DNA of 64,000 nt, taken from the NCBI GenBank assembly GCA_964445695.1, contig CAYULF010000009.1:1-64000 (forward strand). The letters are read 5' to 3'. Below the pieces are notes generated by a model, which saw nothing but the letters and a program-made list of their open reading frames with translations, was not told where the DNA came from and did not search any database. The position numbers and the translations under genes are program-made. Shown piece after piece: positions 44,055 to 52,315 of the stretch. Every line of letters starts with the position of its first letter. Positions within the stretch are counted from its first letter, which is position 1. This stretch comes from JAUIKM01 sp964445695. GTDB lineage: Bacteria; Bacteroidota; Ignavibacteria; Kapaibacteriales; UBA7675.

Positions 44055-45494
44055 ATGCCAACACTCAGACAATCTGTTTGCCGGCGCGCTGGTCATTTTG
44101 ATTCGCCTGCGCGACCGCAAAGTACACAATCCGTTTCAGGTCGGCGAATACTGAAAATCTCCGCGCTGCTCCTGTTTATCTCGCTCTGCGCGCCTCTGAT
44201 GTCTGCGGCGCAGTCGACCGGTTCGGACCGCGTCTACACGATGGAGGAGTGTTTACAAATCGCCTTAAACAACAACCTGGATATCCGCAACGCACAGGAG
44301 CAACTGCGCTCCGCGGGAGCTGAAGTTACGAGCGCATTCGGCCAGTTTCTGCCAAGTGTTAACGTTTCAGCCGGATATTCGCGGCAGCTGTTTACAGGCG
44401 ACTCGGTCACTGTTAACTTCGGCGAACTCTCGCGCCGCATTCCGACAGGCGACCCCGACAACTACAATGTCAATCTGCGCGCCAACCTGACGCTTTTCGA
44501 CGGGTTTAACCGCGAGAGCAACTACAACAGATCCAAGGCTTCGCTGGCCGCGACGGACCTGACGGCCGCCTATACGCGCTCCAACACCTTGTTAACAGTT
44601 CGCGAAAACTACATCGCGGTACTGCGCGCACAGCAGGTTGTTGAAATTCGACGCGAAGACGTCGAGCTGGCGCAAAAGGAACTGGAACGCATTAAAACAC
44701 AGCTGGAAGTCGGCGTTGTGGCGCCTGCCACGATGTACGCGCAGGAAGCTGAAATCGGGTCCAAGGAACTGGCGGTTGTGCAGGCGGAGAACGAGTTAAA
44801 CATCGCCAAGGCCGTTTTGCTGGCCAGCATGGGACGCGACCCGGCGGGCGGTGCGGATTTTATCGACGCAAGCCTGCCCTCTGAAATCCCGCAAACCGAA
44901 ATCGATGAATTCCGCCGTCGCAACGGCACCTATCCGACGGCGCTTAAACGCGCCATAGAACAGAGGGAAGACCTGATGGCCGCGCGCAAATCGCGTGAAG
45001 CCGCCGAGTCCTCCGTTACCTCGGCACAGAGCGGCTACTACCCGCAGGTCTCCGCCAATGCGGGCTGGACCTGGAGCAACACCGATCTGGACAACTTTTC
45101 CGACGGCAATACTTACATCGGCCTGAGCCTTAACATTCCGGTGTTTAACGGCTTCAGCGTCAACCGCAATATTCAGACCGCCGAAGTCGGTGTTCAACAG
45201 CGCCTCATAGATATCGAACGCATCGAACAGCAAATTGCAACGGAATTACAGCGCGCCTACCTGCAACTGGCGTCCGCCGAGAAGGAACTGGCGATTACCG
45301 ATCGTTCGCTTAAATCCGCCGAAGCCAATTTCTTCAGCGCCGACGAGCGCTTCAAGGTTGGTGCGGGAACCATACTCGATTATCAAACGGCCAACAATCG
45401 ATTGATCGCAACGCGCATCGATCGCATCACGGCCGTATACAACTACCTGCTCGCTCGCTACGCCGTCGAGTTCGCCGTCGGCGATCTCGACTGA
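44055..45494 (+). CDS. TolC-family outer membrane efflux protein
   Basis: This protein (479 aa from this start) forms the trimeric outer-membrane exit duct for an export system. Two repeated OEP domains are visible, the first opening with 'YTMEECLQIALNNNLDIRNA' and with long helical heptad regions rich in Ala, Glu and Gln ('EQLRSAGAEV', 'VELAQKELERIKTQLEVGVV', 'LASAEKELAITDRSLKSAEA'). A hydrophobic signal segment (ISALLLFISLCAPLMSAA) lies about 33 residues after the chosen ATG, which is unusually far; the true start may be a non-ATG codon closer to it. It opens the export operon with the adaptor, ATPase and two permeases. Confidence 0.88.
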   Translation: MPTLRQSVCRRAGHFDSPARPQSTQSVSGRRILKISALLLFISLCAPLMSAAQSTGSDRVYTMEECLQIALNNNLDIRNAQEQLRSAGAEVTSAFGQFLPSVNVSAGYSRQLFTGDSVTVNFGELSRRIPTGDPDNYNVNLRANLTLFDGFNRESNYNRSKASLAATDLTAAYTRSNTLLTVRENYIAVLRAQQVVEIRREDVELAQKELERIKTQLEVGVVAPATMYAQEAEIGSKELAVVQAENELNIAKAVLLASMGRDPAGGADFIDASLPSEIPQTEIDEFRRRNGTYPTALKRAIEQREDLMAARKSREAAESSVTSAQSGYYPQVSANAGWTWSNTDLDNFSDGNTYIGLSLNIPVFNGFSVNRNIQTAEVGVQQRLIDIERIEQQIATELQRAYLQLASAEKELAITDRSLKSAEANFFSADERFKVGAGTILDYQTANNRLIATRIDRITAVYNYLLARYAVEFAVGDLD

Positions 45495-45613
45495 TCCGAC
45501 GTCACATTTTTGTTAATACTTTCAACCTGATCAACGGAAATCGGTGTTCAGGAGCCGCGCGTGTGCGGCGACCGCTCACTCCCTTCAGGATTAAACCGGA
45601 GAACTGGCATATC

Positions 45614-46900
45614 ATGGCTCGCAAAAAAGGCAAAGGCGGAATCATTTTTCTCGTCATCATCGTTGTTGCAGCCCTCGCTGTCGCAGCCTGGTTTTTCCTG
45701 ATGCCAAAAGAACCGCCCGGCATCGAGGTGACCACGCAGGAAGTCTCGCGCCGCACAATCGTTCAGACGGTCTCCGTCACCGGTAAAATCGAACCGGAAC
45801 AGGAAGTCAAGATTTCACCGGAAACCAGTGGTGAGATTGTGTATCTGGGCGTGGATGAGGGCGACACGGTTTCAAAAAACCAACTGCTGATCCGCATCCG
45901 TCCGGACCTGGTGCAGTCACAACTGGAACAGGGTAAAGCCGCCAGCGACGCCGCCAAAGCGCGTATTAATTCAGCTGAATCGGACTTCGTGCAGGCCAAA
46001 CAGAGCTATGACCGCATGCTCAAGTTGTTTAACTCCGAAGTCATTTCGGCCGAAGAGCTCGACCAGGCTAAGAACCGCATGGAGCAGGCCGAAAGTGCTC
46101 TCTCCGTTTCTCGTGAAGAATTTCGCCGTCAGGAGGCTTCACTTAAACAAATGAGGTACACGGCGCAGCGCACCGAAATCTATGCCCCCGCCGCCGGGAT
46201 TGTCACGGCACTCAACGTCGACGTGGGTGAAACCGTCGTCGGAACCGCGCAGATGGCCGGAACCGTTATGATGCGCATCGCCGACCTCGGTATTATCAAC
46301 GCCGTTGTTGAAGTGGATGAAAACGACGTGGTGCTGATAAGCCTGGGCGACACGGCAGACGTGAAAATTGACGCGCTGCAGGATACGACCTTCCGCGGCG
46401 TGGTACACAAAATCGGCAACACGGCCATCACTTCCGGTCTGGGCACCCAGTCCGAAGTTGTTAACTTTCAGGTGGAAATTCGCATGCTGGAGTCGCACCC
46501 GCAGCTGCGCCCCGGCATGAGTTGCTCGGCTGAAATCAGAACCGAAACGCGCAACGACGTCATCGCCGTGCCGCTGCAGTCCGTCACGCTGAAACGACCC
46601 TCGGCAATGGGCAAACAACAGATGAATGCCGAGGATGAAAAAGACGAGGCCGAGACGGAAGAGAAAGCGGAAGTCAAGACCATTGTGTTTAAAGTCTTCG
46701 AGAACACCGCCGTTGCCACCGATGTTGAAACAGGCATCAGCGACCGCGGATTCATCGAGATTCGAAGCGGCCTGCAGGACGATGATGTCATCGTCACCGG
46801 CAGTTTCCGCGCCATTACGCGCGAGCTTACCGACGGCGCAATCGTCAAAATCGACAGCGGCAAGACCAAAGGCGCTCGCCCGCCGTTTCCGAACCGCTGA
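45614..46900 (+). CDS. MacA-like periplasmic adaptor (membrane fusion protein)
   Basis: This 428-aa protein links an inner-membrane transporter to the TolC duct. It has a basic N-terminus and one membrane helix (GGIIFLVIIVVAALAVAAWF), a lipoyl half-motif 'TGKIEPEQEVKISPETSGEI', a coiled-coil hairpin (about residues 95-195, with 'QAKNRMEQAESALSVSREEF'), the second lipoyl half 'TEIYAPAAGIVTALNVDVGE', a beta-barrel and a membrane-proximal domain. An acidic insertion (EDEKDEAETEEKAEVK, near residue 340) is unusual. The ATG at 45614 (MARKKGKGG) is chosen because it precedes the membrane segment; the frame is open upstream. Confidence 0.9.
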   Translation: MARKKGKGGIIFLVIIVVAALAVAAWFFLMPKEPPGIEVTTQEVSRRTIVQTVSVTGKIEPEQEVKISPETSGEIVYLGVDEGDTVSKNQLLIRIRPDLVQSQLEQGKAASDAAKARINSAESDFVQAKQSYDRMLKLFNSEVISAEELDQAKNRMEQAESALSVSREEFRRQEASLKQMRYTAQRTEIYAPAAGIVTALNVDVGETVVGTAQMAGTVMMRIADLGIINAVVEVDENDVVLISLGDTADVKIDALQDTTFRGVVHKIGNTAITSGLGTQSEVVNFQVEIRMLESHPQLRPGMSCSAEIRTETRNDVIAVPLQSVTLKRPSAMGKQQMNAEDEKDEAETEEKAEVKTIVFKVFENTAVATDVETGISDRGFIEIRSGLQDDDVIVTGSFRAITRELTDGAIVKIDSGKTKGARPPFPNR

Positions 46901-46983
46901 TAGCGGCAACCTCGCTGCGCGGATGCAATCGCCCGACACGGTGAAACTGCAAGTAGGTTCTACCAAAAAATCGAACGGCAATC

Positions 46984-47691
46984 ATGTCCAAGACAATCAT
47001 CGACATACAAAAAGTTCAGCGTGCCTACCGCATGGGCGCTGAGACTGTCTACGCCCTGCGCGACGTCTCGCTGAAAATCGGCGAGAATGAATACGTGGCG
47101 ATCATGGGTCCCTCGGGCAGCGGCAAGTCCACGCTGATGAACATCATCGGCTGCCTGGACACGCCCAGCCGCGGCAGGTACAACTTCAACGGCAAGGACG
47201 TCGGGCGCATGTCCGACGCCGATCTGGCCGATGTGCGCAATCGCGAAATCGGCTTTGTGTTCCAGACTTTCAACCTGCTGCCGCGTTATACTGCGCTCAA
47301 GAACGTGGAACTGCCGCTGGTGTACGCCGGCTGCTCCTCGTCGGAACGCCGCGAACGAGCCGCCGAGTCGCTCACGCGCGTCGGCCTGGCCGACCGCATG
47401 GACCACAAACCGAACGAACTTTCGGGTGGACAGCGTCAGCGCGTGGCCATTGCCCGCGCCCTCGTGACCAAACCCTCGATCATCCTGGCCGATGAACCGA
47501 CGGGCAACCTGGACACCAAGACGGGCGACGAGATCATGAACCTGTTTCAGGAATTGTGGAAGAACGGCAATACCGTCATCCTCGTCACGCACGAACCCGA
47601 AATCGCCGACAAGGCGCGCCGCATCATCCGCGTGCGCGACGGCCTGGTGGAATCCGACAAAATGAATCCTCAACCGGCTCAGGTCGGCTAA
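46984..47691 (+). CDS. ABC transporter ATP-binding protein (MacB/LolD type)
   Basis: This 235-aa ATPase powers the adjacent permeases. Walker A 'GPSGSGKST' (near residue 42), Q-loop 'FVFQTFNLLPRYTALKNVEL', signature 'LSGGQRQRVAIARALV', Walker B 'IILADEPTGNLD' and the switch 'VILVTHEPEIA' are all intact. Length fits stand-alone LolD/MacB-N ATPases. The adaptor is upstream and the permeases follow; the next gene starts 12 bp after its stop, so the order fits a MacAB-TolC-like exporter with the ATPase split from the permease. Confidence 0.95.
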   Translation: MSKTIIDIQKVQRAYRMGAETVYALRDVSLKIGENEYVAIMGPSGSGKSTLMNIIGCLDTPSRGRYNFNGKDVGRMSDADLADVRNREIGFVFQTFNLLPRYTALKNVELPLVYAGCSSSERRERAAESLTRVGLADRMDHKPNELSGGQRQRVAIARALVTKPSIILADEPTGNLDTKTGDEIMNLFQELWKNGNTVILVTHEPEIADKARRIIRVRDGLVESDKMNPQPAQVG

Positions 47692-47703
47692 CCAGGCAGC
47701 CAC

Positions 47704-48972
47704 ATGAAACACTTTTTCATAGAAATATACGAAGGCATCGGTATCGCTCTTGGCGCGCTGCGCGCCAACCTGATGCGCTCGATTCTGACGACGCTGGGTG
47801 TCATTATCGGTGTGACAACCGTGGTGCTTACCGGCTGGTCGGTCGACGGGCTGGACAGCGTCTTCCGCAAGCTGATCGGCCAACTGGGCGCGGACGTCAT
47901 CTACGTCGACAAATGGGACTGGAGCGGCCGCACGGACTGGCGCGAGGCGCGCAACCGCAAGGACATCACGCTGCAACAGGCCGAAGAACTGATAAGTCGT
48001 CTGCACTATGCCGACGCGGCCACGCCCTTTGTGCGCGATGTCGCCATGCTCGTTCGCGCCGGCGATCGTGAATTGAGCAACGTCATGATCAGCGCCACCT
48101 ATGCCGCCAATGCCTCGATCGCCCTGCCCTCCCTGCGCTACGGCCGCTTCCACTCACCCGTCGAAGACCGCTTTGGTTATAACGTGGTGACGCTCGGATC
48201 GGTCGTGTCGGAAGAACTCTTCGGCGATGAAAACCCGGTCGGGCGCACCCTGCGGCTCAAGGGCCGCGAGTTTACGGTAATCGGCGTGCTGGAATCGCGC
48301 GCCATGCTCGGCATGGACCAGATGGACAACGAACTCTACATGCCCCTGCAGACATTCATGGGGCTGTTCGGCGCCGGCAACCGCTCGATTACAGTGTCGA
48401 TCAAGGCCATCGACTCCGAAAGTCTCGAAGACCTGAGGCTCGAAACCATCGGCCATTTGCGGCAGATTCGCAACCTGCCGCCCATCGAGGACGACGACTT
48501 CTCGGTCAACGAGATAAAAGTATTTGAAGACGCCCTTCAGGCCATCAACTCGCTGCTGTTTACGGTCGGGATTTGCGTGACGATCATTTCCTGTATCGTC
48601 GGCGCCATCGGCATAATGAACATCATGTTTGTATCCGTGGCCGAGCGCACGCGGGAGATCGGCATCCGCAAGGCTGTCGGCGCGCGGCGCAGCAGCATTC
48701 TCTTCCAGTTCCTGGTCGAGTCGTCTTCGCTCAGCGTCATCGGCGCACTCATCTCCTTTGCGATAGCCGAAATCATCGTTTTGATTGTCATTTCGCTCGG
48801 CAATTCCGGCATATCCGTCCTGGAGTTTTTCAAGGACTTCCCGCAGGCGCTGCCGCTCGACTTCCTTATTTACGCAACGATTGCGGCCATTCTTGTCGGC
48901 GTATTGTCCGGAATCATGCCCGCATTCCGCGGCGCATTCCTGGACCCCGTCGAAGCGCTGCGCAGTGAATAA
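47704..48972 (+). CDS. MacB/FtsX-type ABC permease 1
   Basis: This 422-aa permease has the MacB layout: an N-terminal helix after a short amphipathic segment ('LRANLMRSILTTLGVIIGVT'), a large periplasmic MacB_PCD domain (about residues 45-275), and three C-terminal helices of the FtsX domain ('GIMNIMFVSVAERTREIGIR' then 'KAVGARRSSILFQFLVES'). It ends 'LDPVEALRSE', the typical C-terminus of the family. It is coupled to the ATPase gene by a 12-bp gap. The substrate is unknown; related systems export lipoproteins, antibiotics or peptides. Confidence 0.92.
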   Translation: MKHFFIEIYEGIGIALGALRANLMRSILTTLGVIIGVTTVVLTGWSVDGLDSVFRKLIGQLGADVIYVDKWDWSGRTDWREARNRKDITLQQAEELISRLHYADAATPFVRDVAMLVRAGDRELSNVMISATYAANASIALPSLRYGRFHSPVEDRFGYNVVTLGSVVSEELFGDENPVGRTLRLKGREFTVIGVLESRAMLGMDQMDNELYMPLQTFMGLFGAGNRSITVSIKAIDSESLEDLRLETIGHLRQIRNLPPIEDDDFSVNEIKVFEDALQAINSLLFTVGICVTIISCIVGAIGIMNIMFVSVAERTREIGIRKAVGARRSSILFQFLVESSSLSVIGALISFAIAEIIVLIVISLGNSGISVLEFFKDFPQALPLDFLIYATIAAILVGVLSGIMPAFRGAFLDPVEALRSE

Positions 48973-49080
48973 GGACGGCACACCGATGCCGGTGAACCCG
49001 AAACGCGATGGTCGCCGAAAAAAAACACATTGTCTTCAACAGCGGTATAGCGGTGCGGAGCCGCACCAAGGGACTTCCCC

Positions 49081-50328
49081 ATGCTGATCCTCGAATACTT
49101 AAAACAGGCTTTCGGCGCCGTCTGGGCGCAAAAGCTGCGTTCCTCTCTCACGCTGCTCAGCCTGGCGATAGGCGTTGGCGCAATCATCTCCATTACGATG
49201 GTGACGGACGCCTTCCAGGAATCGCTCGGAACTGAAATGGCGCAGCTGGGCCAGAATACCTTTCTCATCAGCCGCTCCAAAAAAACGCAGGGCCATCGCA
49301 TGGGGCAGCGCCGCGACGACTACGGGCGTCGCGACATCACCTACAAACTGGCGCGTTCGTTCAAGGAACAGACCTTCGGCGCTTCCGGCATCAGCATCAG
49401 CGACTCGCGCAACGGATTCCGCATCTCGCGCGGCAGCCTCAAAACCGATCCGAACGTCAGCCTGTTCGGAGCCGATGCGGACTATATTCTCTGCTCCAAT
49501 CGCGAAGTGGAAACGGGCCGTTTTCTGTCCAACGAGGACGTCATGTTCAACCGCCCCGTCGTGGTTGTCGGCGCCGACGTCGTTGAACGGCTTTTTCCTT
49601 ATACCTCCCCGATTAACCAAAGTATCAGAATAGGCGGGCGCGAGTTTACGGTAATCGGCGTGCTCAAGTCGCAGGGGGCGCTGCAGGACCGCAGTCCGGA
49701 CAACGTCGTGATGATCCCGATTTCACTCTACGTCAGCCGTTTTTCCAGCGACGACCATTCCTCGGTCAACCTCATGGTGCGTGCGGCGGGGCTGGAAGTT
49801 CTGCCGTATGTCGTTGATGAATCCATCGGCCGGATGCGTGTATTGCGCAACCTGAAACCGGGCGAGGACAACGATTTTGAGATCATCACAAACGATGCTT
49901 TGACGCAGCAGTTTTCACAAATGGTCACTGCAGCAAAGTATTTCGGTACGTTTTCGGCCTTCCTTGCGCTGGCGGTGGCCGGCATCGGCATCATGAATAT
50001 CATGCTCGTCAGCGTACGCGAACGCACACGTGAAATCGGCGTTCGCAAAGCCCTCGGCGCACGGAGATCTTCCATTTTGTGGCAATTCCTGATCGAAGCT
50101 GTGGCGCTGTGCCAGCTCGGCGCGGCCATCGGCATCGGCCTGGCGACCCTGCTCGTCGGCGGCCTGCTTGCTGCCTTCGGCTCTGGACTTGGACTGGACC
50201 CGACGCTTCCCGTCGCCGGCTCCATCATGGCCATAGTTTTTTGCACGATTATCGGCGTCGTCTTCGGCTTTTACCCGGCGCTGCGAGCGGCGTCCATGGA
50301 CCCGATCAACGCGCTTCGCTACGAATAA
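49081..50328 (+). CDS. MacB/FtsX-type ABC permease 2
   Basis: This 415-aa paralog of the preceding permease has 'KLRSSLTLLSLAIGVGAIIS' at the N-terminus, a periplasmic MacB_PCD domain, and 'GIGIMNIMLVSVRERTREIG' with 'RKALGARRSSILWQFLIEA' in the C-terminal FtsX domain. It ends 'AASMDPINALRYE'. MacB normally works as a homodimer, so two adjacent non-identical permeases suggest a heterodimer sharing the one ATPase, which is inference. It lies 108 bp downstream of permease 1; a small stem GGTGCGG / CCGCACC sits in the gap. Confidence 0.92.
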   Translation: MLILEYLKQAFGAVWAQKLRSSLTLLSLAIGVGAIISITMVTDAFQESLGTEMAQLGQNTFLISRSKKTQGHRMGQRRDDYGRRDITYKLARSFKEQTFGASGISISDSRNGFRISRGSLKTDPNVSLFGADADYILCSNREVETGRFLSNEDVMFNRPVVVVGADVVERLFPYTSPINQSIRIGGREFTVIGVLKSQGALQDRSPDNVVMIPISLYVSRFSSDDHSSVNLMVRAAGLEVLPYVVDESIGRMRVLRNLKPGEDNDFEIITNDALTQQFSQMVTAAKYFGTFSAFLALAVAGIGIMNIMLVSVRERTREIGVRKALGARRSSILWQFLIEAVALCQLGAAIGIGLATLLVGGLLAAFGSGLGLDPTLPVAGSIMAIVFCTIIGVVFGFYPALRAASMDPINALRYE

Positions 50329-50470
50329 ACCCCGTCCTGCACATCCGTCGGGGCATTTCGCAGAATGGAAAGGAGAAAAACTGTTCCGCGGCTCACTACC
50401 AATCGCCGCGATACGTTATTAGCGCCGAACATGCTCCCCGGCACTTTTCTCCGATCGGCAGATTTTCCGT

Positions 50471-52015
50471 ATGCTCCGAGCCCGACACTTCTCAATTGCG
50501 GCAGGCCTTGTTACCCTGCTGACACTCTTGTTTGTCCCGCAGCTTCAGGCGCAAAACGCCGGCAAAACGTATCCGCGTCCCAAATTCCACGACAAGATCG
50601 TCAGCGGTCTGGACTCGCTGTTTTCCATGCGCGTCGATGCCTCGATCCGCATCTTCTCACAGATTGTCGACGCCGATCCCGACGACCCGACAGGATACTT
50701 TTTCCGCGCCAACGTCTACCTGTGGAAGTACCTGTTCAACAAAGATGATCGCGACTTCTCGACCTACATGAGCGAGAGCGAGAAGACTATCGACATAGGC
50801 GAGGACTACCTCGACATTCACGAAGACGACTCATTCACGCGCGCGCTGATCGGAGGCACCTACGGCTACCGCGCCCTGGCCAACATCACAGCAGAAAACT
50901 TCCTGACGGCCTCCTGGGACGTGCGCTCCTGCTACAGATACCTCGGCGAACTGATAGAAGAACACCCCGACGAATACGAGGCTTACCTCGGCATGGGAAT
51001 CTTCCAGTTCGCCCTCGGCTCGCTGCCTTCCTCCGCACGCACGGTGCTGAACCTCGTCGGTCTCGACGGCAACCGCGAGATCGGCCTGCGCCAGTTGCAG
51101 ACGGCCGCCAACAAGGCGACCTATGTGCGCAATGATGCGCGCTTTACGCTGGCCTTGCTCTACGTGTACTACAAAAATGACTACGACAAAGGCGTCGGCC
51201 TGCTGAAAGACCTTTTAAAGGAATACCCGACCAACGTGCCGGTGCTGTATTCTATGGGTAATGTGGAAGGGCAGCTGCGCAAACTGGAAGGCGCCATCTG
51301 GTACTTTGATCAGATCATCGAGCTGGACAACAAAGACTTCTCCTACTTTACCGGCTATGCCAACATGCGGCGCGCCGAAGCCCAATTCCGGCTGAACAAT
51401 TTTGTGGAAACGATGCGCGGCATGCAGCGCTTCCTCAAAATTGTGCCGGACAAAACCATGCGCTGCCTGGCCTACTTCCGCCTTGGCATCGCCTATGAGA
51501 TGCGCGGCGACCGCAAAAATGCCGAGGAAGCCTACCGGCGCGCCTCCGAGCTGCGGCCCGTGACGCCGGAAGACCAATACGCCAACCGCAAGGCGGCGCT
51601 CTACCTGAAAAAGCCGCTCGACAATGTAGAAAAGGAACTCATCCAGGGCGGCAACGACGTCGAAGCGCACAAATTCGACTCCGGCCGCCAAACACTGCAA
51701 CCGATTGTAAACAACAGCGCCGCCACCATCGATCAGCGCGCCGAAGCAGCCTATTTCGTGGGTGAGGCTCTGCGCCACACGCAGGACTACAATCAGGCCC
51801 TGACGTATTACAAGAAGGTGATTGAACTGCAGCCGAAGGGTGAAACCTGGCTGATACCCTGGGCTTACTTCCGCCTTTCACAGGTTTACTGGGAACTAGG
51901 CGACAAAAAAAGCCACCGCGTCTACCTGGACAGATCCCAGGTCTACGACGACTACGACTACAAGGACTGGCTCGACTTCCAGATCGACCGCGACCTGACG
52001 CGCCTGCAGCAGTAA
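50471..52015 (+). CDS. Exported tetratricopeptide-repeat protein
   Basis: This 514-aa protein has a signal peptide ending LQAQ and then mostly TPR-like helical repeats: 'LYSMGNVEGQLRKLEGAIWY', 'CLAYFRLGIAYEMRGDRKNA', 'AYFVGEALRHTQDYNQALTY'. It is therefore probably a periplasmic scaffold. A central segment 'MGIFQFALGSLPSSARTVLN' followed by 'LVGLDGNREIGLRQL' recalls eukaryotic TTC39/Iml2 proteins. There is no T9SS tail and no lipobox. It follows permease 2 by 142 bp and could be co-transcribed, though a weak CCCCG / CGGGG stem lies between. The function is unknown. Confidence 0.75.
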   Translation: MLRARHFSIAAGLVTLLTLLFVPQLQAQNAGKTYPRPKFHDKIVSGLDSLFSMRVDASIRIFSQIVDADPDDPTGYFFRANVYLWKYLFNKDDRDFSTYMSESEKTIDIGEDYLDIHEDDSFTRALIGGTYGYRALANITAENFLTASWDVRSCYRYLGELIEEHPDEYEAYLGMGIFQFALGSLPSSARTVLNLVGLDGNREIGLRQLQTAANKATYVRNDARFTLALLYVYYKNDYDKGVGLLKDLLKEYPTNVPVLYSMGNVEGQLRKLEGAIWYFDQIIELDNKDFSYFTGYANMRRAEAQFRLNNFVETMRGMQRFLKIVPDKTMRCLAYFRLGIAYEMRGDRKNAEEAYRRASELRPVTPEDQYANRKAALYLKKPLDNVEKELIQGGNDVEAHKFDSGRQTLQPIVNNSAATIDQRAEAAYFVGEALRHTQDYNQALTYYKKVIELQPKGETWLIPWAYFRLSQVYWELGDKKSHRVYLDRSQVYDDYDYKDWLDFQIDRDLTRLQQ

Positions 52016-52148
52016 GGCCGGCACCACATCTACAGGCTGGAACCCCGGGCGCTTCATCGCTGTTTGCGCCGGTCCGGCCCTTCGGCTCCGCACTCCACAT
52101 CGCATAAAGAAATGAGTGCAGACCCAAGGGCAGTTCGTCGTGACGGTG

Positions 52149-52178
52149 TTGAAACTGTCGCGATGAATTGGGTATATT
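52149..52178 (+). promoter_or_regulatory. Candidate sigma70-type promoter upstream of the BNR/sortilin-like gene
   Basis: TTGAAA (52149-52154) and TATATT (52173-52178) are separated by 18 bp, close to the housekeeping consensus. It lies about 140 bp upstream of the likely start codon and directly abuts a palindrome. This is the clearest promoter-like arrangement in the window, judged by eye. Confidence 0.5.
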
Positions 52179-52210
52179 GTGTTGCAACACATGTGTTCGC
52201 TTTCGAACAC
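52179..52210. promoter_or_regulatory. Two adjacent palindromes (candidate operator)
   Basis: A perfect 12-bp palindrome GTGTTGCAACAC (52179-52190) starts one base after the candidate -10 box, and a stem GTGTTCG-CTTT-CGAACAC (52193-52210) follows. Both share a GTGTT half-site. The position overlapping the expected transcription start suits a repressor site or a leader hairpin. No regulator is encoded nearby. Confidence 0.45.
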
Positions 52211-52315
52211 CGGTCAGACGGGCAACAACAAATCCTTCCAGTCAAGCATTGCACATGCCGTCACCATAAGCGGCGGCCCTGTTCACGCATCTATTGAAAA
52301 TCAATGGGACGTCCC

